Source: Carboxylicivirga sp.
GTDB taxonomy: Bacteria > Bacteroidota > Bacteroidia > Bacteroidales > Marinilabiliaceae
Assembly: GCA_025210475.1 (NCBI GenBank)
Contig: JAOARW010000115.1
Span: 1-49,441 of the forward strand
Length of the DNA stretch: 49,441 nucleotides
Direction: 5' to 3'
The notes under the pieces were generated by a model. The model was given only the letters and a program-made list of their open reading frames with translations. It ran no database searches and had not been told where the DNA came from. Position numbers and translations under genes: made by a program. Numbering within the stretch: position 1 is the first letter of the stretch; each line of letters begins with the position of its first letter. Of this stretch, positions 23,719 to 33,197 are shown one piece after another.

Positions 23719-24579
23719 ATGCAAGTAGTTGAAACGATAGCCGAGCTACAAAAATTGCTCGTGAATTATAAAAATGAAAATCAAACAGTTGGTTTTGTTC
23801 CAACGATGGGAGCACTGCATCAGGGGCACTTGTCATTGGTGAAACAAGCCGCCCAATCGTCTGATGTTGTGGTGGTGAGTATTTTTGTTAATCCAACACA
23901 GTTTAATAATGCAAAGGATCTGGAACGTTATCCGCGTGATTTGCAAACAGACCTTAATGCATTATCAACAGTTAAGTGCGATATCGTATTTGCGCCCGAT
24001 GTAAATGAAGTATACCCCGAAAAAGATACGCGCACCTTTGATTTCGGAAATCTGGAAACCGTGATGGAAGGTAAATTCAGACCGGGGCATTTTAACGGTG
24101 TTGCGCAAGTGGTTAGCCGCCTGTTCGAAATGGTGAGGCCCGATAAGGCCTATTTCGGCCTGAAAGATTTTCAGCAACTGGCTGTAATTTGTGCCATGAC
24201 CAAGCAGCTTCAATTGCCGGTTGAAATAATGCCATGTGAAATTGTTCGGGAAGAAGATGGCCTGGCGATGAGCTCTCGCAACATGCTTCTGAGCGATGCA
24301 CAGCGAAAAAATGCGCCGCTTATTGCAAGTACTTTATTTGAATCTTGTAACTTTGTCGCGGATACTTCTGTAGAAGGTGTCAAAAATAAAGTGATTGAGG
24401 CGATTAACGCCAACAAGGAACTGGAGGTTGAGTACTTCGAAATAGTAGATGGATTTACCTTACAGCCTGTTGACAAGTGGGACGAGAGTGAGTACATTGT
24501 TGCTTGTATAGCTGTTTTTGCCGGAGAGATAAGATTGATTGATAACGTGACATACAAAAAAAGGGATCATGAATGTTGA
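23719..24579 (+). CDS. panC: Pantothenate synthetase (pantoate--beta-alanine ligase)
   Basis: Condenses pantoate with beta-alanine using ATP, the last step of pantothenate synthesis; cytoplasmic. The ATG at 23719 (MQVVETIAELQKLL) gives 286 aa, the usual length. An upstream in-frame extension from 23572 is rejected. Key motifs are GFVPTMGALHQGHLSLV (HIGH-like nucleotide site), VNPTQFNNAKDLERYPR, KAYFGLKDFQQL and AMSSRNMLLS. Its stop overlaps the panD start by 11 bases, so the two are translated together. No panB is in the window. Confidence 0.96.
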   Translation: MQVVETIAELQKLLVNYKNENQTVGFVPTMGALHQGHLSLVKQAAQSSDVVVVSIFVNPTQFNNAKDLERYPRDLQTDLNALSTVKCDIVFAPDVNEVYPEKDTRTFDFGNLETVMEGKFRPGHFNGVAQVVSRLFEMVRPDKAYFGLKDFQQLAVICAMTKQLQLPVEIMPCEIVREEDGLAMSSRNMLLSDAQRKNAPLIASTLFESCNFVADTSVEGVKNKVIEAINANKELEVEYFEIVDGFTLQPVDKWDESEYIVACIAVFAGEIRLIDNVTYKKRDHEC

Positions 24580-24919
24580 GCTTGTAAAATCGAAGTTACA
24601 CAATGTTTCTGTTACAGAAGCCAACCTGAATTATGTAGGTAGCATTACCATTGACGAGGATTTAATGGATGCAGCCAATATAATCGAAAATGAAAAGGTT
24701 CAGGTGGTAAATAATAATAACGGAGAACGTCTTGAAACTTATGTTATAAAAGGAGAAAGAGGCTCTGGTGTTATTTGCCTGAATGGCGCTGCTGCCCGAA
24801 AAGTGGCTGTAGGTGATGTTGTAATAATCATTACATATTGCCACATGACTTTGGAAGAGGCCAAACAATTTAAACCAACATTTGTATTCCCGGATACGGC
24901 GACAAACGCATTGGTTTAA
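24569..24919 (+). CDS. panD: Aspartate 1-decarboxylase (pyruvoyl-dependent proenzyme)
   Basis: Makes beta-alanine from aspartate for PanC. At 116 aa it is a standard PanD. The self-processing Gly24-Ser25 site is visible in NYVGSITIDEDLMDAA, and the LNGAAARKVAVGDVVII strand is typical. It overlaps panC by 11 bases in a different frame and is followed by a terminator at 24943. PanC and PanD together supply the beta-alanine branch of coenzyme A synthesis. Confidence 0.96.
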   Translation: MNVELVKSKLHNVSVTEANLNYVGSITIDEDLMDAANIIENEKVQVVNNNNGERLETYVIKGERGSGVICLNGAAARKVAVGDVVIIITYCHMTLEEAKQFKPTFVFPDTATNALV

Positions 24920-24942
24920 AGCATTGTTAAAATATTATGGTG

Positions 24943-24967
24943 AAACCCCGGCAGATGTCGGGGTTTT
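24943..24967 (+). terminator. Rho-independent terminator of panCD
   Basis: AAACCCCG, 8-base loop, CGGGGTTTT, then an AT-rich T-run; 23 bases after the panD stop. Confidence 0.85.
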
Positions 24968-25008
24968 ATTATTTTTGATGGAATGTAATCCGCTTATTCA
25001 ATTGAAAT

Positions 25009-25503
25009 ATGACTCAATTAGATCAGATCAATCATAAAATAAAAAGCCGGGAAGCTGCTGTTGAAACAGTAAAACAGTGGGAAGCCGATAATGAAACCAT
25101 CGTTTTCACCAATGGCTGCTTTGATATTGTGCATCGGGGCCACATCGATTATTTATCAAAGGCCAAAGACAAAGGTTCTAAACTCATTCTTGGCCTTAAT
25201 ACCGATGCCTCGGTGCAGCGTTTGAAAGGGCCACAACGCCCGGTAGTAGACGAACAAAGTCGTGCCATATTGATGGGAGCGTTACAATTTATCGATTTGG
25301 TGGTACTCTTCGATGAAGACACCCCGTATGAGCTTATTAAGGCCTTACAACCCGATGTGCTTGTTAAAGGCAGTGACTATAATGCCGAAGACATTGTTGG
25401 CTATGATATTTTAATGGCTAAAGGTGGCAAAGTGGAGACCATTGATTTTGTGGAAGGCTTTTCCACCACATCCATTGTAGAAAAGATTAAAACATCGATG
25501 TAA
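25009..25503 (+). CDS. rfaE2: D-glycero-beta-D-manno-heptose 1-phosphate adenylyltransferase
   Basis: Transfers AMP to heptose-1-phosphate to make ADP-heptose for the LPS inner core. At 164 aa it is the stand-alone cytidylyltransferase-like domain (the second half of E. coli HldE). The nucleotide-binding signature TNGCFDIVHRGHIDYL contains the HxGH motif, followed by GLNTDASVQRLKGPQRPV and LVKGSDYN. The kinase half (RfaE1) is not in the window, as is usual when the domains are split. It lies between panD and radA on the plus strand, with 33 bases before radA. Confidence 0.93.
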   Translation: MTQLDQINHKIKSREAAVETVKQWEADNETIVFTNGCFDIVHRGHIDYLSKAKDKGSKLILGLNTDASVQRLKGPQRPVVDEQSRAILMGALQFIDLVVLFDEDTPYELIKALQPDVLVKGSDYNAEDIVGYDILMAKGGKVETIDFVEGFSTTSIVEKIKTSM

Positions 25504-25536
25504 ATCTGCGATAATCTGCAGGAAACAAGAAAAATA

Positions 25537-26904
25537 ATGGCCAAATCTAAAACTGTTTTCGTTTGTCAGAATTGTGGCAATGAATCACCCAAGTGGGAGG
25601 GCAAATGCTATGCCTGTGGTGAATGGAATACTTTTGTTGAAGAAACAAAAATTACCGGCAAGGTTAAAAACAGCCGTCCCGGAACGGTGATAGCTGAGCG
25701 AACCAAGCCATTGCCAATTTCCAATGTGTCGGTAGAGGAACAACCACGCATGAGTACCGGCAACGAAGAGCTGAATCGTGTTTTAGGAGGAGGCCTGGTT
25801 CCCGGGGCTATGGTATTGATTGGTGGTGAGCCGGGTATTGGTAAATCAACCTTAGTATTGCAAACGGCCTTAAACCTGCCTGATGTGAAGGTATTGTATG
25901 TATCGGGAGAGGAGAGTCCGCAGCAAATTAAACTAAGGTCAGATCGCATTTCTAGTACTTCGGCCGATAATTGCCATGTGGTAAGCGAAGTTTCCGTTGA
26001 GCACATTATTAAGCACGTTGAGAATGAAAAACCCGATGTATTGGTGGTCGACTCGGTACAAACCCTCGAAACAGAGCGCATCGAATCGGCACCGGGCAGT
26101 GTTTCGCAGATTCGGGAATGTACGGCGACCATTCTGCGTCTGTGCAAGGATAAGCATATTCCTGTATTTCTAATCGGGCATATCACCAAAGAAGGCAGCC
26201 TGGCCGGACCAAAAGTATTGGAGCACATGGTGGATGTAGTGTTGCAGTTCGAAGGCGACCGCCATCATATGTATCGAATATTACGATCGATAAAAAACCG
26301 TTTTGGCTCAACCAATGAAATTGGCATATTCGAAATGCTGGGCACCGGTTTACGCGAAGTAAGTAATCCATCTGAGTTGTTGCTGGCTACCCAGCAAAAA
26401 CAGATGAGTGGAGTTGCCATATCCGCCGCACTTGAAGGCGTTCGTCCATTTTTAATTGAGGTGCAGGCCCTGGCCAGTACGGCTGCTTATCAAAATCCGC
26501 AGCGTTCCGTTACCGGCTTTGATCTTCGGCGCTTAAATATGTTGTTGGCGGTGCTGGAAAAGCGGGCAGGATTTAAACTGGCTGCCAAAGATGTTTTTCT
26601 GAATATTGCCGGGGGCTTAAAAGTCAATGATCCGGCCATTGATTTAGCTGTTATAACAGCTGTTCTGTCATCCAATATGGATATGACCATTTCACCTGAT
26701 GTTTGCATGACCGGTGAGGTGGGTTTATCGGGCGAGATACGTCCGGTCACCCGATTGGATCAACGCATTGGTGAAGCCGCTAAGCTGGGTTTCAAAAGTA
26801 TTATTATACCCAGCTATGTTAAAGGCGTGGAGCTAGGTAAGTTTGATATTCAGGTTATCAAAGCAAAAAAGATTGAGGAAGCTTTTAAGTTTCTGTTTGC
26901 TTAG
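25537..26904 (+). CDS. radA: DNA repair protein RadA
   Basis: A RecA-like ATPase that promotes branch migration in recombinational repair. The 455-aa protein has the zinc finger at the N-terminus (Cys10, Cys13, Cys24, Cys27), Walker A GEPGIGKS at 97-104, the RadA-specific KNRFG motif near residue 256 and a C-terminal Lon-protease-like domain (FLNIAGGLKVNDPAIDLA, TGEVGLSGEIRPV). All parts are complete. It converges on the histidine kinase gene, and the two stop codons overlap by 4 bases, so there is no room for a terminator between them. Confidence 0.97.
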   Translation: MAKSKTVFVCQNCGNESPKWEGKCYACGEWNTFVEETKITGKVKNSRPGTVIAERTKPLPISNVSVEEQPRMSTGNEELNRVLGGGLVPGAMVLIGGEPGIGKSTLVLQTALNLPDVKVLYVSGEESPQQIKLRSDRISSTSADNCHVVSEVSVEHIIKHVENEKPDVLVVDSVQTLETERIESAPGSVSQIRECTATILRLCKDKHIPVFLIGHITKEGSLAGPKVLEHMVDVVLQFEGDRHHMYRILRSIKNRFGSTNEIGIFEMLGTGLREVSNPSELLLATQQKQMSGVAISAALEGVRPFLIEVQALASTAAYQNPQRSVTGFDLRRLNMLLAVLEKRAGFKLAAKDVFLNIAGGLKVNDPAIDLAVITAVLSSNMDMTISPDVCMTGEVGLSGEIRPVTRLDQRIGEAAKLGFKSIIIPSYVKGVELGKFDIQVIKAKKIEEAFKFLFA

Positions 26905-28643
26905 CATTTGATATAAGGGATGGTAAAGAGGAAGGTTGAACCTTTTCCGGGTTCCGATTCCAGGCACAATTGCCCGTTTAATCGTTCCACAATGTTAGCA
27001 CAAATAGTGAGGCCTAAGCCTGTACCTCCCTGGCTAAATGTTTCCATATCCCTGACTTGCACAAAGCGGTCGAAGATTTTTTTCTGGTTTTCAGGCGCGA
27101 TGCCAATGCCGGTATCCTTAACAAAGAATTCAAGTTCTTTATCGTTTAATTTTTTGTAGCCAACTTCGATAAAACCGGAGTTGGTGAACTTAATGGCATT
27201 GTTAATGAGGTTGGAAAGAACCTGTCTCAAGCGAGTGCCATCGGTTAAGATATTGGCTCTTTCTTCAACGAGCGGTGTATGAGTCAGTACATCAATGGCA
27301 CCTTTTGATGTTTTGTGAAGTATCGAAATCATGTTCATCGATAAATCCTCAATCAGCTCGTTGATATTGACAGAATGCTTGTAGATTTTTAACTGTTTGG
27401 CCTCAATCTTTGAATAATCAACAATGTCATTGATCAGGCTAAGCAGGTGCATGCTATTCTTAAAAATGATGTCGGCATACATCTTTACTTCATTGTCACT
27501 CACTGCATCTTGTCCCAAAAGCTCACTGAATCCCACGATGGCATTCATGGGTGTTCGTATCTCGTGGCTCATATTGGCCAGAAATGCCGTTTTCAATTGT
27601 TCCGATTCAACCGCCTTGTTTTTGGCTTCGATAATTTCGCTTTCGAAGGCAAGTTGTTTACTGATATCTCTGGCGATGGCAAGAACGAGTTCCTGACCGG
27701 CAATGTTAAACCGGCGCGAATGAAATTCCAGAGGCAATACACCTTTGGGAGTTTTAAAAGAAGCCCTGAAGATGGTTCCCGGCTCTTTAAATAAGCTTTC
27801 GTAATGAAGCTTTTCCTGAACCGAGTAGGCACTATCCAATAACAACGATGGTGTCATGGATTTGGCATTCTCACGAGTAAGGCCGGTTAGAGTCGTGGCA
27901 CTGTCATTTAGCTGAATGCAATTATTTATTTGATTGTTCGAATCGATGCTCCAAAGGAAAATGGCATCGTTGGCCAGATTAAATAATTGCCTGTACTTTT
28001 CTTCACTCTGTCTGAATTGAAGAGTTCTTTCATCAACTTTATTTTCTAATTCGTGATTCAGGTCTTTTAATTCCCTCATCAAAGCCAGGCGATCCCATTT
28101 ATCGACAATAATTTTAATAGACTGATGGAAAGATTGCAAATCTTTTGAAAAGGGCGAAACGGGGTTTTCTTCACTGATGAAAACAAAGAAACCTTTGCTG
28201 ATGCTGCGTGAGTGAAAAGTGAATGCAACAAGCTCGCTTGGGATAAAACCGTTTTCGAGTTGATGCAGGTTGATGAGCGTAGGGTTTTCTTTGCATTTAA
28301 ATCGAATAACAGATTGATCGTGAAGCTGGTTGATTAACTCTTGCGAAAAAGTGATTAAGCCATCATTGGGCTCGCGATTTATTAATGAGCAGTATTGTAC
28401 AAGGCATTTGGAGCTGTTGGGGCTAATTTGAAAACAGGCGCTGTAGGGAATGTTTTTGAGAACGGATATCTGCTCAAGAACCGATCTTAGCAATATTTCT
28501 TCATCTGCAATGGTTTCGAAGCTATCATTAATCAGTTTTAACAACAGCATATCTTCTACACGATCGGCTAAGGCATTGTTTTCCTCCTCGAGTTGTTGAA
28601 TCCGTTGTTCTAAAAATTCTATTTTCGACTTCGACTTTTTCAT
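26901..28643 (-). CDS. Soluble PAS-domain sensor histidine kinase
   Basis: A 580-aa cytoplasmic kinase without transmembrane segments. In order it has an N-terminal coiled coil (~6-35), a GAF-like sensory region (~38-180), a second coiled coil (~190-215), a PAS domain (~213-330, NDAIFLWSIDSNNQI), HisKA with His360 in FLANMSHEIRTPMNAIVGF, and HATPase_c with the N box LINNAIKFTNSG and the G boxes DTGIGIAPENQ and GGTGLGLTI. There is no receiver domain and no response regulator gene nearby, so the partner is unknown. Its start overlaps the stop of the upstream alpha/beta hydrolase by 4 bases (ATGA), indicating translational coupling. Confidence 0.9.
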   Translation of the reverse strand: MKKSKSKIEFLEQRIQQLEEENNALADRVEDMLLLKLINDSFETIADEEILLRSVLEQISVLKNIPYSACFQISPNSSKCLVQYCSLINREPNDGLITFSQELINQLHDQSVIRFKCKENPTLINLHQLENGFIPSELVAFTFHSRSISKGFFVFISEENPVSPFSKDLQSFHQSIKIIVDKWDRLALMRELKDLNHELENKVDERTLQFRQSEEKYRQLFNLANDAIFLWSIDSNNQINNCIQLNDSATTLTGLTRENAKSMTPSLLLDSAYSVQEKLHYESLFKEPGTIFRASFKTPKGVLPLEFHSRRFNIAGQELVLAIARDISKQLAFESEIIEAKNKAVESEQLKTAFLANMSHEIRTPMNAIVGFSELLGQDAVSDNEVKMYADIIFKNSMHLLSLINDIVDYSKIEAKQLKIYKHSVNINELIEDLSMNMISILHKTSKGAIDVLTHTPLVEERANILTDGTRLRQVLSNLINNAIKFTNSGFIEVGYKKLNDKELEFFVKDTGIGIAPENQKKIFDRFVQVRDMETFSQGGTGLGLTICANIVERLNGQLCLESEPGKGSTFLFTIPYIKC

Positions 28644-29467
28644 TCAGAATGTATAAATGCATTTAAATGATGAACAATCAGTTCGGGCTCATCTTCTTGT
28701 AGAAAATGGCCGGCCGTATCAATGGTGATTAACCTACTTGTGGTAATGTTTTTGTGTAACTTATTTGCAATTTCCTTACTAAGGTAAACATCTTTAGCAC
28801 CCCTGATGATTAGAACCGGTATGCTTAATTGTTTGAGTTGTTCTGAAATATCTGTCAAATCACGGTTGTTTAAGCAGTGTGCAAAATGCAAAAATGCTTT
28901 ACGTCCGGCCTGGGTTTTCATTGGTCGCCAAAAATAACTCATTAACTCGGCTGTAAGTGCTTTGCCGTTATACAAGCCTCTTTTAACAATAAATCGCAGG
29001 GCGCCTATGTCGAGTGTGGCCATGGCCAGTTGTCGAATGATGGGTGTACGCATGGAAATAATTGGTTGGACAGGCCAGAAATCGTAACCTACCGTATTTA
29101 GCAAAGACATGCTTAGTATTAACTGAGGGTATGTGACAGCCATAATCTGGCAGATGCCACCACCAACATCGTGACCGACTAAATGGATTTTATCAAGGTG
29201 TAATCTTTTAAGAAATTGGGCGAGTATTCGGGCATGATTTTTAAGCGAGTAATCTTCATCTACCGATTTTTCGGAGTCGCCACAACCAGGCAGATCAATT
29301 GCAAAGATCTCATATTTATCCTGCAGGAAGGGAATTACCTTACGCCAGATAAAAGAATAAGTGGTTATCCCATGTATCAAAAGTAAAGGTTCACCTTTGC
29401 CAATGTGATAATAAACCAACTCACGGCCGTTGATCGAAATACTATGGCGATATTTTTTGACAGGCAT
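28640..29467 (-). CDS. Alpha/beta hydrolase, haloalkane dehalogenase/epoxide hydrolase-like
   Basis: A 275-aa cytoplasmic hydrolase. The start at 29467 (MPVKKYRHSI) is preferred to an in-frame TTG at 29485. The core motifs are LLIHGITTYSFIWRKV (oxyanion region), DLPGCGDSEK and the nucleophile elbow LVGHDVGGG, where the nucleophile is Asp. A late Asp lies in RGAKDVYLS and the catalytic His in TAGHFLQEDEPE. An Asp nucleophile points to the haloalkane dehalogenase or epoxide hydrolase branch, not to serine esterases. It is cotranslated with the histidine kinase through a 4-base overlap. The substrate is unknown. Confidence 0.82.
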   Translation of the reverse strand: MPVKKYRHSISINGRELVYYHIGKGEPLLLIHGITTYSFIWRKVIPFLQDKYEIFAIDLPGCGDSEKSVDEDYSLKNHARILAQFLKRLHLDKIHLVGHDVGGGICQIMAVTYPQLILSMSLLNTVGYDFWPVQPIISMRTPIIRQLAMATLDIGALRFIVKRGLYNGKALTAELMSYFWRPMKTQAGRKAFLHFAHCLNNRDLTDISEQLKQLSIPVLIIRGAKDVYLSKEIANKLHKNITTSRLITIDTAGHFLQEDEPELIVHHLNAFIHSE

Positions 29468-29596
29468 AGTGTTGAAATAGACCAAGATAAGTTACTAAGT
29501 ATTTTGCTTAAAAGCGAATGGCAGATAACAGATCCAGAAAAAAGGAATTGTATTTTGGTGATTTGAAACGTCAATAAAATGATTGGGATAGATATG

Positions 29597-29627
29597 AAAA
29601 AAGGCAACCCCGTTGGGCTGCCTTTCT
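29597..29627 (-). terminator. Rho-independent terminator of M16 peptidase operon
   Basis: The arms AAAGGCA-ACCC and GGGC-TGCCTTT enclose CGTT, with TTTTTTC following on the minus strand. It lies ~100 bases beyond the stop of the second M16 gene and upstream of the hydrolase-kinase unit. Confidence 0.8.
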
Positions 29628-29724
29628 TTTAGCAATCTTCAAACTATCAATCTAACTTTATCCGAAATAAAAAAATCAGATTCTAAAAAACTATGATTGC
29701 ATCGATATTTATTCCATGCCAATG

Positions 29725-31782
29725 TTAAATATCGAATATATTTGCGTCTATGCCTTCATTCACTTTAATGGTTTCGAAGGTGATGTCGAAAGATTGTGGA
29801 CCAACCTTTTGGTTCATCTTCTTTGGAAATTTAACACCGTTTACTTCGGCATACTCAGTAAAAGTGCTGGCCATGGTTCCTTGTGGGCTCGTGCTTACTT
29901 CTTTCACTTTTAAACCTGTTGAGCGGTTGAAGAAAACAGTTTGTTCTTTGCCCGACGGACTTACAATCTTGATTTTCACAACATCTTGTCCATCTACATT
30001 ATCGGCACCTAACAATTCAAGCTTATAACCCAGTTCAGCAAACTTGGTTTCGGGGAAAAGCATCGATTCTGTTTTCATATTTTCCAGCATTTCACCTTCA
30101 ATATTTTGCTCACCCATTGGGCTGATAACTTTACCGGCTTTACCGTTAAATACTTGTTTTGATATGAGGTTACCCTGCATGTATGTTTCAACGCACTGGT
30201 GGTTTGGACGACGACTGAAAATTTTCATGTTTAAAGGCATTCCCTGCACACTCATGCTACCTTCCATTACATAGTCGTTAACTGCATTTACAGCTTCAGA
30301 TCCGCCAATGGCATCGATGTATTTAGCAACTACTTTTTCTGCTGTTAAATCGGCAGGTAATGGCATTGCTTTGACGATGTTACCGTAAAAATCGTAAATA
30401 TCTACTTTACCATCTTTGGCAAACTTTGATAAGCTGGCCTTCATGTTTGGAACATCACCAACTGCCAATATTAGACTGTTTTCAGGGGTGATATACTTTT
30501 CAGCCATGGCTTTAACATCGGCTGGTGTTACGGCATTCAGCTTCTCTAAATATGTTTCGTAATAATCTTCAGGTAAGTTGTATTTCTCGATGCTTAAAGC
30601 AAAGCGGGCAACAGTTGCCGGATCTTCCAAAGCACGAGAGAAACTACCGGTTAATGAATTCTTCACCAACTGTAAATCTTCTTCAGATACCAACTCATCG
30701 CGCATGCGCTTCATTTCGTAAATGATTTCCGTAAAGGCGCTGTCCGTTACGCTGGTTCGCACATTGGCACCGGCGCTGAATGAACCAACCAATTCATCTG
30801 AACTTAACGAAGAATAAGCACCATAAGTAAATCCTTTGTCTTCACGAAGGTTTTGGAATAAACGGGCACTGAATGAGCCGCCACCAAGAACCTGGTTCAT
30901 TACACGAGCTTTAATAGCATCCGGATGACCTGGTTTCAGATCAATGTTGTACGACAATGAAATGGTTGATTGGGTTGAGCCATCTTTATTGGCAACAACA
31001 ACTTTAGGGCTGTCAAATCCTTTAGGGTTCTCGTAGGTGAAAGAAGGAACATCTTTGGCTTCCCATTGAGCGAAATACTTTTTGGCCTGCTTTTTAGCTT
31101 GCTTAAGAGTGATATCACCAACAATTACAAGGTAGGCCACATTGGGTCTGAAATAAGTTTGATAGTAGTTCTTTAAATCATCAACGCTGATGGCCTTAAC
31201 CGATTCTTCTGTTAATATTTCTCCATAAGGATGATCTTTACCGTAGCGCAAAATGCTTTTGATATTTGACGAAATGGCTTTAGGGTCATCTTTTTGAGAT
31301 TTAAGCCCGGTTAGCATCTGCTTTTGGGTTTTTTCAAGTTCTTCGTTAGGAAAAGAAGGATTGTATAATACATCGGTCATTAAATCGAGTAGTTCATCAG
31401 CATGCTTTGTCAAAGCCGAGGCTTGAATGCCGTTCGAACTGGTATTAAGTGTCGCACCGATAAAATCAACAGCTTCGTCAATCTCAGCTTTTGAACGGTT
31501 TGTTGTTCCGGTTCTCATTAAATCTCCGGCGATACTCGAATATCCGGCTTTCTGGCCTTCAACAATCGGATCTAAATCAAGAGATAGGGTATAGCTTACT
31601 TTAGCAACTTTGTGGTTTTCCACCACAAAGACCTTAAGTCCGTTTTTAAGTTCAAATGATTTGGCCTGGCCAATATTAACCTTAGGTGCCGGACCTGGTT
31701 TTGGAGGTGTACTTCTGTCTAACTGGGCGTTTATGTTAAAAGCAAGCAGAAGTGCGAATAAAAATATAATTGATTTCTTCAT
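29725..31782 (-). CDS. M16-family peptidase homologue lacking the zinc motif, with C-terminal LolA-like domain
   Basis: A 685-aa exported protein. The start at 31782 (MKKSIIFLFALLLAFNINAQ) gives a clean signal peptide; an upstream TTG start at 31809 is rejected. Residues ~40-470 cover two M16 domains, but the position of the HxxEH zinc motif reads AGYSSIAGDLM, so it is predicted to be proteolytically inactive. Residues ~490-685 form an extra beta-rich domain (IGGSEAVNAVNDY, KVISPMGEQNIEGE, VKIKIVSPSGKEQTVFFN, GLKVKEVSTSPQGT) resembling LolA/LppX lipid-binding folds. It follows the active M16 subunit by 77 bases in one operon, so the two probably form a heterodimeric protease. Confidence 0.85.
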   Translation of the reverse strand: MKKSIIFLFALLLAFNINAQLDRSTPPKPGPAPKVNIGQAKSFELKNGLKVFVVENHKVAKVSYTLSLDLDPIVEGQKAGYSSIAGDLMRTGTTNRSKAEIDEAVDFIGATLNTSSNGIQASALTKHADELLDLMTDVLYNPSFPNEELEKTQKQMLTGLKSQKDDPKAISSNIKSILRYGKDHPYGEILTEESVKAISVDDLKNYYQTYFRPNVAYLVIVGDITLKQAKKQAKKYFAQWEAKDVPSFTYENPKGFDSPKVVVANKDGSTQSTISLSYNIDLKPGHPDAIKARVMNQVLGGGSFSARLFQNLREDKGFTYGAYSSLSSDELVGSFSAGANVRTSVTDSAFTEIIYEMKRMRDELVSEEDLQLVKNSLTGSFSRALEDPATVARFALSIEKYNLPEDYYETYLEKLNAVTPADVKAMAEKYITPENSLILAVGDVPNMKASLSKFAKDGKVDIYDFYGNIVKAMPLPADLTAEKVVAKYIDAIGGSEAVNAVNDYVMEGSMSVQGMPLNMKIFSRRPNHQCVETYMQGNLISKQVFNGKAGKVISPMGEQNIEGEMLENMKTESMLFPETKFAELGYKLELLGADNVDGQDVVKIKIVSPSGKEQTVFFNRSTGLKVKEVSTSPQGTMASTFTEYAEVNGVKFPKKMNQKVGPQSFDITFETIKVNEGIDANIFDI

Positions 31783-31859
31783 TATTTTATTTTTTGTGTG
31801 AGCAATCAAAAATGATTGTCTTTAGCTTACTATTTTATTTATCTAAATCAATTCTGCGA

Positions 31860-33197
31860 TTAATTCTGTTGTGATTTAGGTAAATAATACAATACAACTC
31901 TATTGTCTTTTACCAGGTATTTATTGGCAACACGCTTAATGTCTTCTTTTGTTACCGAAAGGTATTTATCCAGCTCGGTGTTAACTAGGTTGGTATTGCC
32001 AAAATAGGTATAATTGGTTGCCAGATTTTCGGCTCTGCTTGCCAATTTCACATTGGAGTTGATAAAAGAATTCTCGAATTGATTGCGCAACTTCTGGTAT
32101 TCTTTATCAGAAATAAGCTCGTTACGAACCTTGGCTACCTCTGCATCGATAGCTGCTTCCAGGTCGGCGCAGTCAACGCCCATGTTTGGTAAGGCATAAG
32201 CTAAAGCCACACTAGGATCGTGGAATGGCATTGCAAATGATCCGGCTTCGAGTGCTTTTTGCTGTTCATCAACCAATGATTTGTACATGCGTGAGCTTTG
32301 TCCACCCGATAGAAGTGTTGATAACATTTCCAAAGCATAGTAATCATCTGTTCCCATGGCAGGTGTTCGGTAAGCCTGAACGATTAGCGGAAGTTGAACA
32401 TTATCAAAAATGGTGTCGCGTACTTCACCACCTAAAGCTGGTTCAACAATGTTAGGACGGTAAATTTCACCTTTACCTTTTGGAATTTCAGCAAAGTATT
32501 TGTCGATTAGTTTCTTGGTTTCGTCAATGTCGATGTCACCGGCGATAACTAAAGCCGCATTGTTAGGTACGTAAAATTCTTTGTAGAATTGCTGAAACTC
32601 CTCATCTTTAGCGGCACGTATATGGTCAGGATCACCAATTACAGTCCAACGGTAAGGGTGCTTTTTAAAGGCACGACTCATCGTTTCCTGAATTAAAGTT
32701 CCATAAGGACGGCTATCTACAGTTTGTTTCTTTTCTTCAATAACTACTTTCTTCTGAGTTTGAATACCAATGGAATCAACCTTGGCATGCAACATACGCT
32801 CTGATTCTAACCACAAGCCCAGTTCCAGCTGGTTCGATGGAAGAATTTCGTAGTAGTAGGTACGGTCGTTAGAGGTGTTGGCGTTTAATGTTCCGCCAGC
32901 GCGCTCAACAAAATTAGAATATTCACCACGTGGAATGTTTTCGGTTCCTTCAAACATCAAGTGTTCAAAAAAGTGTGCGAATCCGGTACGATTAGGATTT
33001 TCATTCTTGGATCCGACGTGGTACATCACCGAAACGGTAACGATGGGAGTGGATTGGTCTTGATGAAGGATAACGTGTAAGCCATTATCCATGTCATACT
33101 CTTCAAAGCTAATTTTATTCGATTGTGCACTTAAAGTGCCTAATCCGGCCAAAAACAGCGAAAGAGCCAAAGTTAATAAACGGTTCTTCATATTCAT
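31860..33197 (-). CDS. M16-family zinc metallopeptidase, catalytic subunit
   Basis: A 445-aa exported zinc protease. The signal peptide covers ~1-25 (ends GTLSAQ). The inverted zinc motif HFFEH is at residues 75-79 in TGFAHFFEHLMFEGT, and the third ligand is expected at the Glu pair in VVIEEKKQTVD (~155). A second M16 domain follows (~200-440), containing GGQSSRMYKSLVDEQ, the usual substrate-clamp region. It is the first gene of a two-gene operon with the zinc-less homologue. Its role is presumably peptide degradation in the periplasm. An alternative start at 33191 would change only two residues. Confidence 0.92.
   Translation of the reverse strand: MNMKNRLLTLALSLFLAGLGTLSAQSNKISFEEYDMDNGLHVILHQDQSTPIVTVSVMYHVGSKNENPNRTGFAHFFEHLMFEGTENIPRGEYSNFVERAGGTLNANTSNDRTYYYEILPSNQLELGLWLESERMLHAKVDSIGIQTQKKVVIEEKKQTVDSRPYGTLIQETMSRAFKKHPYRWTVIGDPDHIRAAKDEEFQQFYKEFYVPNNAALVIAGDIDIDETKKLIDKYFAEIPKGKGEIYRPNIVEPALGGEVRDTIFDNVQLPLIVQAYRTPAMGTDDYYALEMLSTLLSGGQSSRMYKSLVDEQQKALEAGSFAMPFHDPSVALAYALPNMGVDCADLEAAIDAEVAKVRNELISDKEYQKLRNQFENSFINSNVKLASRAENLATNYTYFGNTNLVNTELDKYLSVTKEDIKRVANKYLVKDNRVVLYYLPKSQQN

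Noticed and set aside
25608..26228. 206-codon open frame antisense to radA
   Set aside because: It lies wholly inside radA, whose motifs are complete on the plus strand. The antisense product is Ser/Thr/Cys/Pro-rich with no domain; a codon-usage shadow.
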